Below, piece after piece: positions 1 through 7,908 of a DNA stretch of 64,000 nt. The first letter of the stretch is position 1, and the number at the start of each line of letters is the position of its first letter. This stretch comes from JACQFK01 sp041482015 (lineage in GTDB: Bacteria > Planctomycetota > MHYJ01 > JACPRB01). The notes under the pieces are model-generated. The model was not told the origin of the DNA. It saw nothing but the letters and a program-made list of their open reading frames with translations, and made no database searches. Made by a program: the position numbers and the translations under genes. The stretch lies in the NCBI GenBank assembly GCA_041482015.1, contig JBGPCZ010000007.1:3487-67486 (forward strand), read 5' to 3'.

Positions 1-1668
1 CCCCTCACGGACGAACTCGTGGACTGCCCGGGCGCCGGCCATCCGGCCCGCGAAGCCGGGATGGGTGGCGAGGTGTCGCGCGAAGAACTGTCCGGGCTCC
101 TCGTCGCCCTTCACGAAGTCGTCGCGGCGCGTGACGATGCCGACCGACGTCACGGTCGGACTGATGGGGATCTGCCACAGCCAGGCCCGCGGCATCGGGA
201 GGATGTGGAGGTGGATGTAGTCGGCGGTTTCCGACGGCCCGCGGTCCACGTTCTCGAACCAGGAGTGGACGGCGAACTGGTCGAACAGCGGATCGCTCCG
301 CTTCAGGTCCAGCTGCGATCCCACGATGGAGCTGCGGCCCGAGGCGTCGACCACGATCCGGCTCCGCATCACCCGTTCGGCGCCCCCGCCGCCCGGCCGG
401 ACGCGCACGCCGGCGGCGGAGCCGTCGGGGAGGAACTCCACGGCCGTGACTTGGGAGTCTTCGATCACCCGGGAGCCGAGGCTGCGGGCGTGGTCGAGGA
501 GCAGCCTGTCGAAGCGGCCGCGGTCGACGTGATAGGTGTAGTCCTGCCGAACGCCCAGGTGCGGGATGGGCTGGAACTTCAGCACCCGGGTGGCCGGGTC
601 GGACCCGCGGGTCCAGACGGCGCCGTGCTTCCGCACGAATCCTTCGCGCTCCAGGACGGGAAGGAAGCCGATCTCCTGGAAGACGCGCGTGGTCGAACAG
701 ATGAGCGATTCCCCCACGTGGGACCGCGGGTGGACGGCCTTGTCCAGGATGACGTGATCCACTCCCGCCTGCCCGAGGTAGGAGCCGAGGATCGCGCCGG
801 CCGGGCCGCCGCCGATGATGATGACCTCCGCGTCAGGCCGGCCGCGACGCGTCGCGGCCCTCGTAGGGTCCGGCGCCGGGCCTCCCCCCGGCTCGCTGCC
901 GCCCACTTTGACGCTCATCCCCATCGCTGCGAAGATCCGGTCTCGGAGGGCCAGGTACTCGTGCGAATCAAGATCGCGAGGCCGGGGCAGCCCGATGGGG
1001 ACAACCTCCTGGACGGTGCCCGGCCGGGGGCTCATCACGATCACCCGGTCGGCGAGCTGGACGGCCTCTTCGATGTCGTGGGTCACGAAGAGCACCGTCT
1101 TCCGCTCCTCCTGCCAGAGGCGGATCAGGTCGGAACGCATTTTCAGGCGAGTGAGGAAGTCGAGCGCGCCGAACGGCTCGTCCATGTAGATCAGGTCGGG
1201 ATTGGCGGCCAGCGCGCGGGCGATCTCGACCCGCTGCTTCATGCCGCCGGAGAGCTCGCGGGGGTAGGCGTTCTCGAACCCCTTGAGCCCGACCATTTCC
1301 ACGTAGTGGGCGACGATCTTCTCGCGCTCGGCGGCGCTCCTGCGGGAAAGCCCGAAGGCGATGTTCTCGCGGACGGTGAGCCACGGGAAGACGCCGTTCT
1401 CCTGGAAGACGAAGATCCTCCGCGGGTCGGGGCCGTGGACGGGCTGGCCCTCGACCTGGATCTCGCCCCGCGTGGGCGTGAGAAAACCGGCGATCAGGTT
1501 GAGGACGGTCGATTTCCCGCAGCCGGACGGGCCCACGATGCAGACGAATTCTCCGTGACGCACCTCCAGGGTGACGCGTTCGAGGACCGGGATCTGCTCG
1601 TCGGCCTTCTTGCCGGGGAAGCTCATCCACAGGTCGCGGACCTGGACGGCGGGCCGGGGCTCGCTCAC
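1..1668 (-). CDS. ABC importer ATPase fused in frame to a halogenase-like FAD protein (3' end outside window)
   Basis: One open frame of at least 556 codons. Residues 1-260 are a NitT/TauT (SsuB-type) ABC ATPase: Walker A GPSGCGKST at 46-54, signature LSGGMKQR at 139-146, Walker B ending MDEP with D163/E164, H-loop His197. A Gly/Pro-rich linker (about 258-280) leads without a stop into a FAD domain: GGGPAG at 286-291, HVGESL at 318-323, FVRKHG with K347, and WLWQIP at 496-501, the WxWxIP signature of flavin-dependent halogenases. I translated 1668 to 1 codon by codon and saw no stop. The GTG start overlaps the permease stop (GTGA). In-frame Met codons near 924 and 918 could allow a separate internal start, but no Shine-Dalgarno is visible there. 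Halogenating activity is inferred only from motifs. Confidence 0.88.
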   Translation of the reverse strand, partial: MSEPRPAVQVRDLWMSFPGKKADEQIPVLERVTLEVRHGEFVCIVGPSGCGKSTVLNLIAGFLTPTRGEIQVEGQPVHGPDPRRIFVFQENGVFPWLTVRENIAFGLSRRSAAEREKIVAHYVEMVGLKGFENAYPRELSGGMKQRVEIARALAANPDLIYMDEPFGALDFLTRLKMRSDLIRLWQEERKTVLFVTHDIEEAVQLADRVIVMSPRPGTVQEVVPIGLPRPRDLDSHEYLALRDRIFAAMGMSVKVGGSEPGGGPAPDPTRAATRRGRPDAEVIIIGGGPAGAILGSYLGQAGVDHVILDKAVHPRSHVGESLICSTTRVFQEIGFLPVLEREGFVRKHGAVWTRGSDPATRVLKFQPIPHLGVRQDYTYHVDRGRFDRLLLDHARSLGSRVIEDSQVTAVEFLPDGSAAGVRVRPGGGGAERVMRSRIVVDASGRSSIVGSQLDLKRSDPLFDQFAVHSWFENVDRGPSETADYIHLHILPMPRAWLWQIPISPTVTSVGIVTRRDDFVKGDEEPGQFFARHLATHPGFAGRMAGARAVHEFVREG

Positions 1669-2447
1669 CGGCTGTACCCCCATCGGACTTCGTCGAACTT
1701 CTCGAGGCGGCGGACGAGCTGGTCGAGACCCAGGCCGATGAGGCCGATCATGACCATGCCCGCGACCACGAGGTCGTACCGCCTCCCGGCGTTCCGCGCG
1801 TCGATGATGAGGAATCCCAGGCCGGAGGTGACGGCGATCATCTCCGCCGCGACGACGACGAGCCACGCGACTCCGAGCGCGATGCGGATGCCCGTCAGGA
1901 CCTGCGGCAGCGTGGCGGGGAAGATGACGCGGCGGAAGAGCTCGAGACGCCCCAGTCCGAAGTTGCGCGCGGCGCGGATGTAGACCTGCTGGATGTTCTG
2001 GACGGCCGCCATGGCGGAAACGGTGATGGGGAAGACGCTGGCCAGGAAGATGAGGAAGATGGGGGCGCGGTCGTCGACGCCGAACCAGAGGATGGCGACC
2101 GGGATCCATGCGATGGGCGAGATCGGGCGGAGGATCTGGATGATCGGATTGAATGCCGAGAAGAGGCGCTGGAACCAGCCCAGGAGGAGCCCCATGGGGA
2201 CGCCCACGAGAACGGCCAGGGAGAACCCGACCGTCACGCGGAAAAGCGAGGCCACGATGTACTTGATGAGGAGCCCCTTGCGCGCCAGCTCGACGATCCC
2301 CATCAGCACGGCGAACGGTTTGGGGAAGAGTTCGCTGCCGGAGATCCGCACCGACACGTCCCAGGCGACGAGCAGGACCGCGGCCACCCCGAGCGGCAGC
2401 CCGACCCTCGCGAGGAGGGTGCGGTGTCGCGCGCCTGTCTCGATCAC
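1665..2447 (-). CDS. ABC transporter permease, NitT/TauT (SsuC/TauC) type
   Basis: 260 aa inner-membrane permease, normal length for the SsuC/TauC/NrtB family. About six hydrophobic segments are visible (residues 13-30, 60-82, 100-125, 130-150, 190-215, 225-245). The cytoplasmic EAA-like loop, ARNFGLGRLELFRRVIFPATLP, spans about 160-181 and docks on the ATPase. It starts at GTG and overlaps the upstream binding-protein stop (GTGA). Its own stop overlaps the ATPase GTG, so the three transporter genes are translationally coupled. The substrate cannot be read from the permease; family members import nitrate, sulfonates, taurine, pyrimidine precursors or bicarbonate. Confidence 0.93.
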   Translation of the reverse strand: MIETGARHRTLLARVGLPLGVAAVLLVAWDVSVRISGSELFPKPFAVLMGIVELARKGLLIKYIVASLFRVTVGFSLAVLVGVPMGLLLGWFQRLFSAFNPIIQILRPISPIAWIPVAILWFGVDDRAPIFLIFLASVFPITVSAMAAVQNIQQVYIRAARNFGLGRLELFRRVIFPATLPQVLTGIRIALGVAWLVVVAAEMIAVTSGLGFLIIDARNAGRRYDLVVAGMVMIGLIGLGLDQLVRRLEKFDEVRWGYSR

Positions 2448-3514
2448 CGGATGAGTCCTTTCCGCTGGGCCTCGGATTTCGAGGCCGGGTCCTCGTACTG
2501 GAATCCCTCCACCGTCGCGCTCTCCGGGACAAATGACGCGTCGCAGTAGTCCTCGAAGTGCGCTTTGCCTTCCAGGATCCCCGCTTCACGGGCCAAGAGC
2601 TCGATCTCCTCGAAGTCGGGACGGCGGACCTTCAGGTTCGTGTACTTGACGCGATCGGGAGGCTTGCTCAGGACGAATTCCAGGAGCCGGGGATCCTGGT
2701 TGTAGTAGTACTTGCTCACGAACTGCGCCGCCTGCATGCGGTTGTCCATCGCCCGGTCGAGCCACACGCCGCTCTTGGCGATGCCGTCGACGAGGGCCTG
2801 GACCTGGGCCCGGTGGTCCCGGATCACGTCCTCCCGGACGGCCAGGACGCACGAGATGAATCCCGGCCACACATCCTTGGTCAGCCAGAGGATTCTTCCG
2901 TATCCGTCCAATTCCGTCTGGCCCATGAAGGGTTCGCCGGAGCTGATCGCGTCGGTCGCCCGGGCGTAGAGCGCCGTCGGCATGTCGGGCGGGGCAAGCT
3001 CCAGGAGCTCGATATCCTTGAAGCTCATGCCCCGCTCCTTGAGCGAGCGGAACACCAGGAGGCGCTGGTTCGAGAAGCGGTTGGGGACCGCGACCCTCTT
3101 CCCGCGGAGGTCCTCGGTCCTGAAGATTCCCGAGTCCTTGTGGACCATGACGGCCGAGCCGTCGCGATGGCCCAGGTAGACGATCTTGATGGGGACACCA
3201 TCCTCCCTCAGCTTCATCGCCAGGGGAGCGAGGATGAAGGTCGCGTCCGTGTGCTTGGAGATGAACGCCTCCTTCAGCTCCGGCCACCCGTTGAACCGCA
3301 CCGGTTCGAACCCGCCCACTCCATTCAGGTTCTTCTGGATGAAGTGGTTGACGGGGCAGGTGAGGTGTCAGGTCACCGGCAGGAAGCCGACCTTGAACGG
3401 GTGTTCCGCGGACTGGGCCCGGCGGAAGAGGTCGAGGTTCAGCCACGCGTGGAGCAGGCTGATTCCCGCCACCCAGGGGATCACCGACAGGAGCAGCGAT
3501 TTTCGCAGGGTCAT
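2444..3514 (-). CDS. ABC substrate-binding protein (NMT1/SsuA-like) with in-frame UGA, probable selenoprotein
   Basis: Read through one TGA (3370-3368), this is a complete 356-residue NMT1/THI5/SsuA-like binding protein. ATG 3514 (MTLRKSLLLSVIPWVAG) gives a basic, hydrophobic N-terminus that looks like a signal anchor. The mature part begins HPFKVGFLPVT, then the UGA at residue 49, then HLTCPVNHF, so Sec49 and Cys53 would form a UxxxC pair. Frame and homology continue without a break to the stop at 2444. Without read-through, translation would have to begin at GTG 3319 and would lose the export signal and first beta strand. From memory, homologues have Cys at residue 49 (CHLTCP). The alternatives are a TGC-to-TGA nonsense mutation or sequence error. 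The gene is coupled to the permease and lies 3 nt after a small membrane protein. Confidence 0.75.
3311..3370 (-). promoter_or_regulatory. Recoded UGA and candidate SECIS hairpin of the binding protein
   Basis: TGA is at 3370-3368. From 21 nt after it, CCACTTCAT (3347-3339) pairs with ATGGAGTGG (3324-3316), nine pairs including one G-U. CCCG/CGGG extends it at the base (3355-3352 with 3314-3311) and CAG/CUG at the tip. The apical loop lies about 33-40 nt after the UGA, at the distal edge of the usual bacterial SECIS spacing (16-37 nt). The loop (AAGAAC, or GAAGAACC if the last pair opens) is less canonical than the other two in this window. Confidence 0.5.
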
Positions 3515-3517
3515 GTC

Positions 3518-3964
3518 CTAACCGTCACTTTCCGTGGGCGCGGAGCGGATCGTGAACCGCTTTGCGAGCGCCACGATTGCGCCCAGGGCCGCGCAGGCCC
3601 CGCCCGCGACCGCCGACTCCTCCCATCGCGGGGAGAAGATCAGGATGAATCCCCGCCCTTTCACCAGGGCCGCAAAACTTGAGACGCAGAAGGGGATCAG
3701 GAAGAACCGGAAGGTCGGCCAGGGCCCCAGCCGGACCCGGCTCTTCCCGGACGCGGTCGCATTGATGTAGAGCGCGGCGCCGATGATGGCGCTCAGCCCC
3801 AACGAGGTCAACCACACGCCCGGGCTGCGGTCGAAGTATCGGACGAGCACCACGCTCCACCATATGAAGTAGCACCAAAGGACGAATCTCCCCGCCGAGA
3901 GGTTGGCCAGGTATTTCAAGCTCCGCCCCTCCTGATGATCCGTCGCGGGAGTGAGGGAGAGCAT
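3518..3964 (-). CDS. Small multi-pass membrane protein of unknown function
   Basis: 148 aa with about four hydrophobic segments (around residues 27-43, 52-68, 82-100 and 115-132) and short charged loops. I do not recognise the family. It lies 30 nt after the halogenase-like gene and 3 nt before the binding-protein ATG, so it is probably co-transcribed with the transporter. It may be an accessory membrane subunit or an unrelated passenger. Start ATG 3964 has no strong Shine-Dalgarno. Confidence 0.7.
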   Translation of the reverse strand: MLSLTPATDHQEGRSLKYLANLSAGRFVLWCYFIWWSVVLVRYFDRSPGVWLTSLGLSAIIGAALYINATASGKSRVRLGPWPTFRFFLIPFCVSSFAALVKGRGFILIFSPRWEESAVAGGACAALGAIVALAKRFTIRSAPTESDG

Positions 3965-3994
3965 ACACCAGGGACTTCCGTGCTCTCAAAGGTT

Positions 3995-5605
3995 TCATCC
4001 CTCCGGGGCCGCGACGTTCGTGGGCACCCCGGATCCCTCCGGCTCGCAGGGGACCGAGATCGGGCCGGGCATCGAGGCCTTCATGGGCCGCGGCCTCGCG
4101 ATGTACGTCCACGCGTTCATCGCCTCCGCGCGCGCCCAGAACCAGAGGCCCTTCAGGAACATCCTCACGGTCGTCCAGCCCAGCGTGAAGCCGAGGAGGC
4201 GGGGGCGCCGCCCGTCGTTCCGATCCCCGTAGATCCCGAGCTTCATCTTTCGCCGGGCGATCGAGACGAGCCGCCTCCGGTGGAGCCCGATGAACGGCAG
4301 CGCGCGCTTCGCGCCCCGGTGGTAGAAGGGCGGGACCAGGAGGAAGCGGTGCGACCAGCGGTAGGTCGGGATCACGTTGAAGAAGTAATAAAGGGACGTG
4401 TCGATCAGCATCGACGCCGTCATCAGGTCGAAGTCGCCCATCACGGCATACTTGTCGCGGTAGATTGCCTCGAAGAAGTACTGGAGGTACCGCGTGTACC
4501 CTTCGTTGTGGCTCTCCAGCAGGGACGCGAACTCCGCCGGATCCGGATTCATCCGGCTCCTCCGGATCAGCTCGAGCGTCCAGCTCACCGAGAACGAAAG
4601 CTGGTCGATCCCCGGGCTGTAGAACGGGTCGAGGAACCCGGCCGAGTCGCCCACCATCGACCAGCCCGGCCCCGCCACGCGGTCGACGAGGTAGGGGAGG
4701 TTCGCGTACATGCGGAGGTCGCCCTCCACCGGGACGGCGTCGCGCGCCAGCTGGCGCGAGAGCGGATTGCCGTCAACGAACCACCGGAGGCGCTCCTCGG
4801 GGGTCTTCCCCTGCGGCGTGACCATGCGCCGGTCCCACACGGCGCCGATGCTCATCTCCCCGCCGCTCAGGGGGATGAACCACATCCAGTACCCGTAGCC
4901 CGTGAAGTGGTTCGTGGCCAGCCGCCGCGAGGCCAGGACCGAGCGGACGAAGGGATCGGCCGGGTCGTTCCCGGCGATCTCCTCGCCGTCCATGTCCTTG
5001 ACCCCGTGGTAGCGCGCCCAGATCGCGGTGGTCGGGTGCTCCTCGATCGGGTGGAGCCACCCGCGCTTTCGCGCGATGAGCGCGGCGCGGCCGGAGGCGT
5101 CGACGATCCAGCCCGCGCGGACTTCGACCGTCGTCCCGTCGCGCTCGATCGTGACCGCGCCCTCGGATCCGCCGGCCTCCCCGGGGAGCCGGACGTCGAC
5201 GACCTTCGCCGGGCGCCAGAGCTCGGCGCCTTCGCCGACGGCGAGCGAGAGGACGTGCTCGTCGAGCTTCTGCCGGTCGAGCTGGAACGTGGGGAGCCGC
5301 GGGAGCTGGCCGGGGCCCGACTCGCTGGCTTCCTGCAGGCGCGAAACCTTCCCGTTGTGGAACCAGAAGCGCAGGCCGTGCTTGGGCAGCTGCTCGCGCG
5401 AGAGGTGGTCGAAGATCCGGAGGACCCGCGTGAGGAAGTACGCCGAGATCTCGACGGTCGACTCGCCGACCTTCCAGTCGAAGGCCGGGGCGCGCTCGAC
5501 GACGAGGACGCGGAGGCCCGGGTGGCGCCGCCGGAGGAGGAGCGCGGCCGACGCGCCGGCCAGGGCGCCACCCAGGACGACGACGTCGTAACGCTCGGAG
5601 TTCAT
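3995..5605 (-). CDS. Flavin-dependent halogenase-like monooxygenase
   Basis: 536 aa, the usual length of the tryptophan-halogenase family. It has an N-terminal FAD-binding motif GGALAG (12-17; the third glycine is Ala), WKVGEST around 44-50, and EQLPKHG with K75, where phenolic halogenases place the lysine that carries the haloamine. WMWFIP follows at 240-245 (WxWxIP), then GDSAGFLDPFYSPG (319-332), which contains the second halogenase signature FxxPxxSxG and the FAD ribityl-binding GD. The C-terminal 130 residues are basic, with a short hydrophobic stretch. A flavin reductase would be needed as partner; none is in the window. It is the first gene of the minus-strand unit ending in the ATPase-flavoprotein fusion. 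Halogenase versus plain hydroxylase cannot be settled from motifs. Confidence 0.85.
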   Translation of the reverse strand: MNSERYDVVVLGGALAGASAALLLRRRHPGLRVLVVERAPAFDWKVGESTVEISAYFLTRVLRIFDHLSREQLPKHGLRFWFHNGKVSRLQEASESGPGQLPRLPTFQLDRQKLDEHVLSLAVGEGAELWRPAKVVDVRLPGEAGGSEGAVTIERDGTTVEVRAGWIVDASGRAALIARKRGWLHPIEEHPTTAIWARYHGVKDMDGEEIAGNDPADPFVRSVLASRRLATNHFTGYGYWMWFIPLSGGEMSIGAVWDRRMVTPQGKTPEERLRWFVDGNPLSRQLARDAVPVEGDLRMYANLPYLVDRVAGPGWSMVGDSAGFLDPFYSPGIDQLSFSVSWTLELIRRSRMNPDPAEFASLLESHNEGYTRYLQYFFEAIYRDKYAVMGDFDLMTASMLIDTSLYYFFNVIPTYRWSHRFLLVPPFYHRGAKRALPFIGLHRRRLVSIARRKMKLGIYGDRNDGRRPRLLGFTLGWTTVRMFLKGLWFWARAEAMNAWTYIARPRPMKASMPGPISVPCEPEGSGVPTNVAAPEG

Positions 5606-5780
5606 GGGGTGCGGTGCCGATTCTCCCGCACGCCCGGCGCGAAAGCAAGGCGAAACCTTTTTTCCGTCACACTCGTGTTCGTTTGGGAATAGGGTATTAT
5701 GGGACGGGTGGGGAACGCATCAACCATGCGCCCTCCGGCGTCGTATATCAGGGTATCTACGAAAAAGACGGGGTTAACGA
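5606..5780. promoter_or_regulatory. Divergent intergenic region
   Basis: This 175 nt region separates the minus-strand transporter/halogenase unit from a plus-strand HEAT protein. For the plus strand a -10-like TATTAT sits at 5695-5700, and a second AT-rich patch (TATATC) near 5742 gives a possible alternative. GGGG stands about 9 nt before ATG 5781. For the minus strand only a T/A-rich stretch near 5660 and a distant GGGAG are visible. No operator palindrome was found. Confidence 0.35.
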
Positions 5781-6476
5781 ATGTTGAACGCGGTGCTGAT
5801 GCTGGCGCTCCTGGGGCAGGACGATGCGGCGGTCAAGGAGGCGCTCGATCGCTTCAAGACGGGCATGAAGGCGACGAGCGCGGTGGGGCAGGCGGCGGCG
5901 ATCACGGAGCTTGCCAGGACGCCGCACGAGAAGACGTTTCCCAAGATCGCCCCGTTCGTGATGGACGGGGCCAAGGAGACGCGGATTGCGGCGGCCAAGG
6001 GGCTGGGCAACTTCACCGATTACAAGAAGATGGCCACGCCGACCCTCATGAGCGCCCTCTCGGCGCCCGCGAACGCGAAAGAGTTCGACGTCCTGGCCGC
6101 CATCTACGAGGGGCTTGGGAAACTGGCCGACCCCCTGTCGCTCGACACGGTGCACAAGGGGTTCCGGAGCGAGCAGATCAAGCCGGCGAAGGCGGCCATC
6201 GCCTGTGCGGGGGCGATGAGGCAGAAGGAATCGATGGACGTGCTGATCGCGCTCCTGACGGACGTCCAGAAGTGGCTCAAGAACAAGCAGGGCGGCCCCT
6301 ACAAGGATGACAAGGGTCAGAACGGGGACGACAACGCCATCAAGACCCGGGTGGAGGACATCCAGAAGGAGATCATCAAGGCCTTCCAGGCGATCACGAA
6401 GGAGAAGTGGACCACCGCACAGGAGTGGGAGCTGTGGTGGACCAAGCACAAGGCGACCTTCGAGCCCTCGAAGTAG
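5781..6476 (+). CDS. Secreted HEAT-like repeat protein
   Basis: 231 aa. A very short hydrophobic leader (MLNAVLMLALLG) is followed by QDD, the leader type seen in many proteins of this window. Residues 20-150 are paired amphipathic helices of the HEAT/armadillo type (blocks around AVGQAAAITELAR, RIAAAKGLGNFTD and AIACAGAMRQKES). The C-terminal 70 residues are lysine- and tryptophan-rich (WTTAQEWELWWTKHK). It is probably a scaffold or binding protein outside the cytoplasm; no catalytic motif is visible. It is a single-gene unit ending in a long hairpin. Confidence 0.75.
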   Translation: MLNAVLMLALLGQDDAAVKEALDRFKTGMKATSAVGQAAAITELARTPHEKTFPKIAPFVMDGAKETRIAAAKGLGNFTDYKKMATPTLMSALSAPANAKEFDVLAAIYEGLGKLADPLSLDTVHKGFRSEQIKPAKAAIACAGAMRQKESMDVLIALLTDVQKWLKNKQGGPYKDDKGQNGDDNAIKTRVEDIQKEIIKAFQAITKEKWTTAQEWELWWTKHKATFEPSK

Positions 6477-6481
6477 CCTGC

Positions 6482-6514
6482 GGGTGACGAATCACACCGT
6501 GTGATTCATCACCC
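6482..6514. terminator. Bidirectional hairpin between convergent genes
   Basis: GGGTGACGAATCACAC and GTGTGATTCATCACCC form a 16-pair stem with one C/A mismatch around a single central base. It starts 5 nt after the plus-strand stop and abuts the minus-strand stop codon (TGA at 6517-6515). No U-tract follows on either strand, so terminator function is likely but not certain. Confidence 0.6.
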
Positions 6515-7777
6515 TCACTTCTGCCGGTCGATCTTGCTCTCCACGTTCTGGAATGTGTTCGACTCGTCGCCGAAGTCGCGCACGTTCTTTCCGAGCGAGA
6601 TCCCGATCGTCCCTGGACCCCCCTCGCGGCTGTTCCCGATCGTGTTCCCGCGGAAGACCACGCCGTCGTGATGTCCTTGCAAGATCACGCACGCCGCCCG
6701 ACCGTTGTCCAGGATCAGGTTCTTCTCGAAGATGTTCCGGTGCGCCCCCATCGGCTCCGTCTCGTTCCGGAAGAGCACGCCGGTCCGCGCGTTCCCCGTC
6801 ACCGTGTTCTCGCGGAACAGGTTGTCCGTGTCCTTGTGGCCGATCGAGATGCCCGCGCCGCGGTTGTCGCGGCTTTCGTTCTTCTCGAAGACGCCGTGCT
6901 TGACGCGCCAGCAGACGTAGATCCCGTCGCCCCCGTTTCCCGTCGACCGGTTGCCCCGCACCACCGGCCGCTGCGATCCGCTCCCCGGGTGGATGCCGAG
7001 GCCGGAGTTCTGCTCGACCTGGCAGCCTTCCACCGTCACGTCGTCGCAGACCTGGAAGCTGATGCCGTCGCCGTGATAGTTGCGGATGGCGCAGTCGCGG
7101 ATCGTCACGTTCGCGGATTCAAAGAGATAGATCCCGCCGCCCCTGCATCCATCCAGCCTTTCCCGCTTCTCCCGGTTCCCCTCGATCGCCAGGCCTTCGA
7201 CGGTGACGTCCTTCACGTTCCATCCGCCCACGATCGGGAACGCGACCGCCGCGGACGCCTTCTGGGCCACCATGTAGTCCAGGTAGAGGGGCGCAGAGAT
7301 CTTGAACGTCCGGTCGTCCACCTGCGCCGTGAGCGTGGCCGTGGTCACTTCGAATCCGCCCCCCGAATGATCGTCCCGGATCATCACGCCGTCGCCTACG
7401 CGGAATCCGGCGGGCTCGGCGAGCGTGACTTGGCGCTCGTAGCAGTCGCCGTCAAGCACGAGGAGGGATTTCGCCCCATCGCAGGCGACGAGGACGGTCT
7501 TCCCCGGCGTGCCCGCGATCGAGACGTGGCTGCGCAGCGTCAGCGCGTTCCTCATCGTGAACCGGCCCGGCCCGATTCGCACGGTCCCGCCCCCGAGTCG
7601 CGCGATCTGTTCGACCGCGGCCTGGAGCACCCGGTTGTCGCTGCCGCGGAGGTCGCCCTCGTCGATGCCGACACGGATCTCCGCCCGCCGCGGCACACCG
7701 GCGTCCTGCCGCGCTTCGAGTAGCGCCGCGAGCGCCAGGGCGATTACGAAAGTGGCCGTCCAGCGGATCATTCTCAT
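6515..7777 (-). CDS. Secreted right-handed parallel beta-helix protein
   Basis: 420 aa from ATG 7777, chosen because GGGGAGAATACC precedes it and MRMIRWTATFVIALALAALLEA is a good signal peptide. The frame is open upstream to 7831, but that extension is basic and lacks a ribosome site. After about residue 170 the protein is a run of short G/N-rich turns (for example GGGIYLFESANVTIRDC and GDGIYVCWRVKHGVF) with N-x-[IVF] ladders, as in the pectate-lyase/NosD beta-helix fold. The family includes polysaccharide lyases and carbohydrate-binding surface proteins. No catalytic triad could be assigned. Confidence 0.8.
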   Translation of the reverse strand: MRMIRWTATFVIALALAALLEARQDAGVPRRAEIRVGIDEGDLRGSDNRVLQAAVEQIARLGGGTVRIGPGRFTMRNALTLRSHVSIAGTPGKTVLVACDGAKSLLVLDGDCYERQVTLAEPAGFRVGDGVMIRDDHSGGGFEVTTATLTAQVDDRTFKISAPLYLDYMVAQKASAAVAFPIVGGWNVKDVTVEGLAIEGNREKRERLDGCRGGGIYLFESANVTIRDCAIRNYHGDGISFQVCDDVTVEGCQVEQNSGLGIHPGSGSQRPVVRGNRSTGNGGDGIYVCWRVKHGVFEKNESRDNRGAGISIGHKDTDNLFRENTVTGNARTGVLFRNETEPMGAHRNIFEKNLILDNGRAACVILQGHHDGVVFRGNTIGNSREGGPGTIGISLGKNVRDFGDESNTFQNVESKIDRQK

Positions 7778-7908
7778 GGTATTCTCCCCATTGCGTCTTC
7801 CTCTATACTTACGCCGTCGGGCCTTCTCCAATCTCCCCCGCGCAGCCGGGCGTAGAGTTTCCGGAGGTCCCCCGTGAACTTATCACCCCGGGTCCGTGTC
7901 GAGCTCGA

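Noticed and set aside
840..960. ABC ATPase and FAD protein as two separate genes
   Set aside because: No stop codon occurs in the ATPase frame between 1668 and 1. Internal ATGs at 924 and 918 lack a ribosome site. An error in the sequence remains possible and is stated in the finding.
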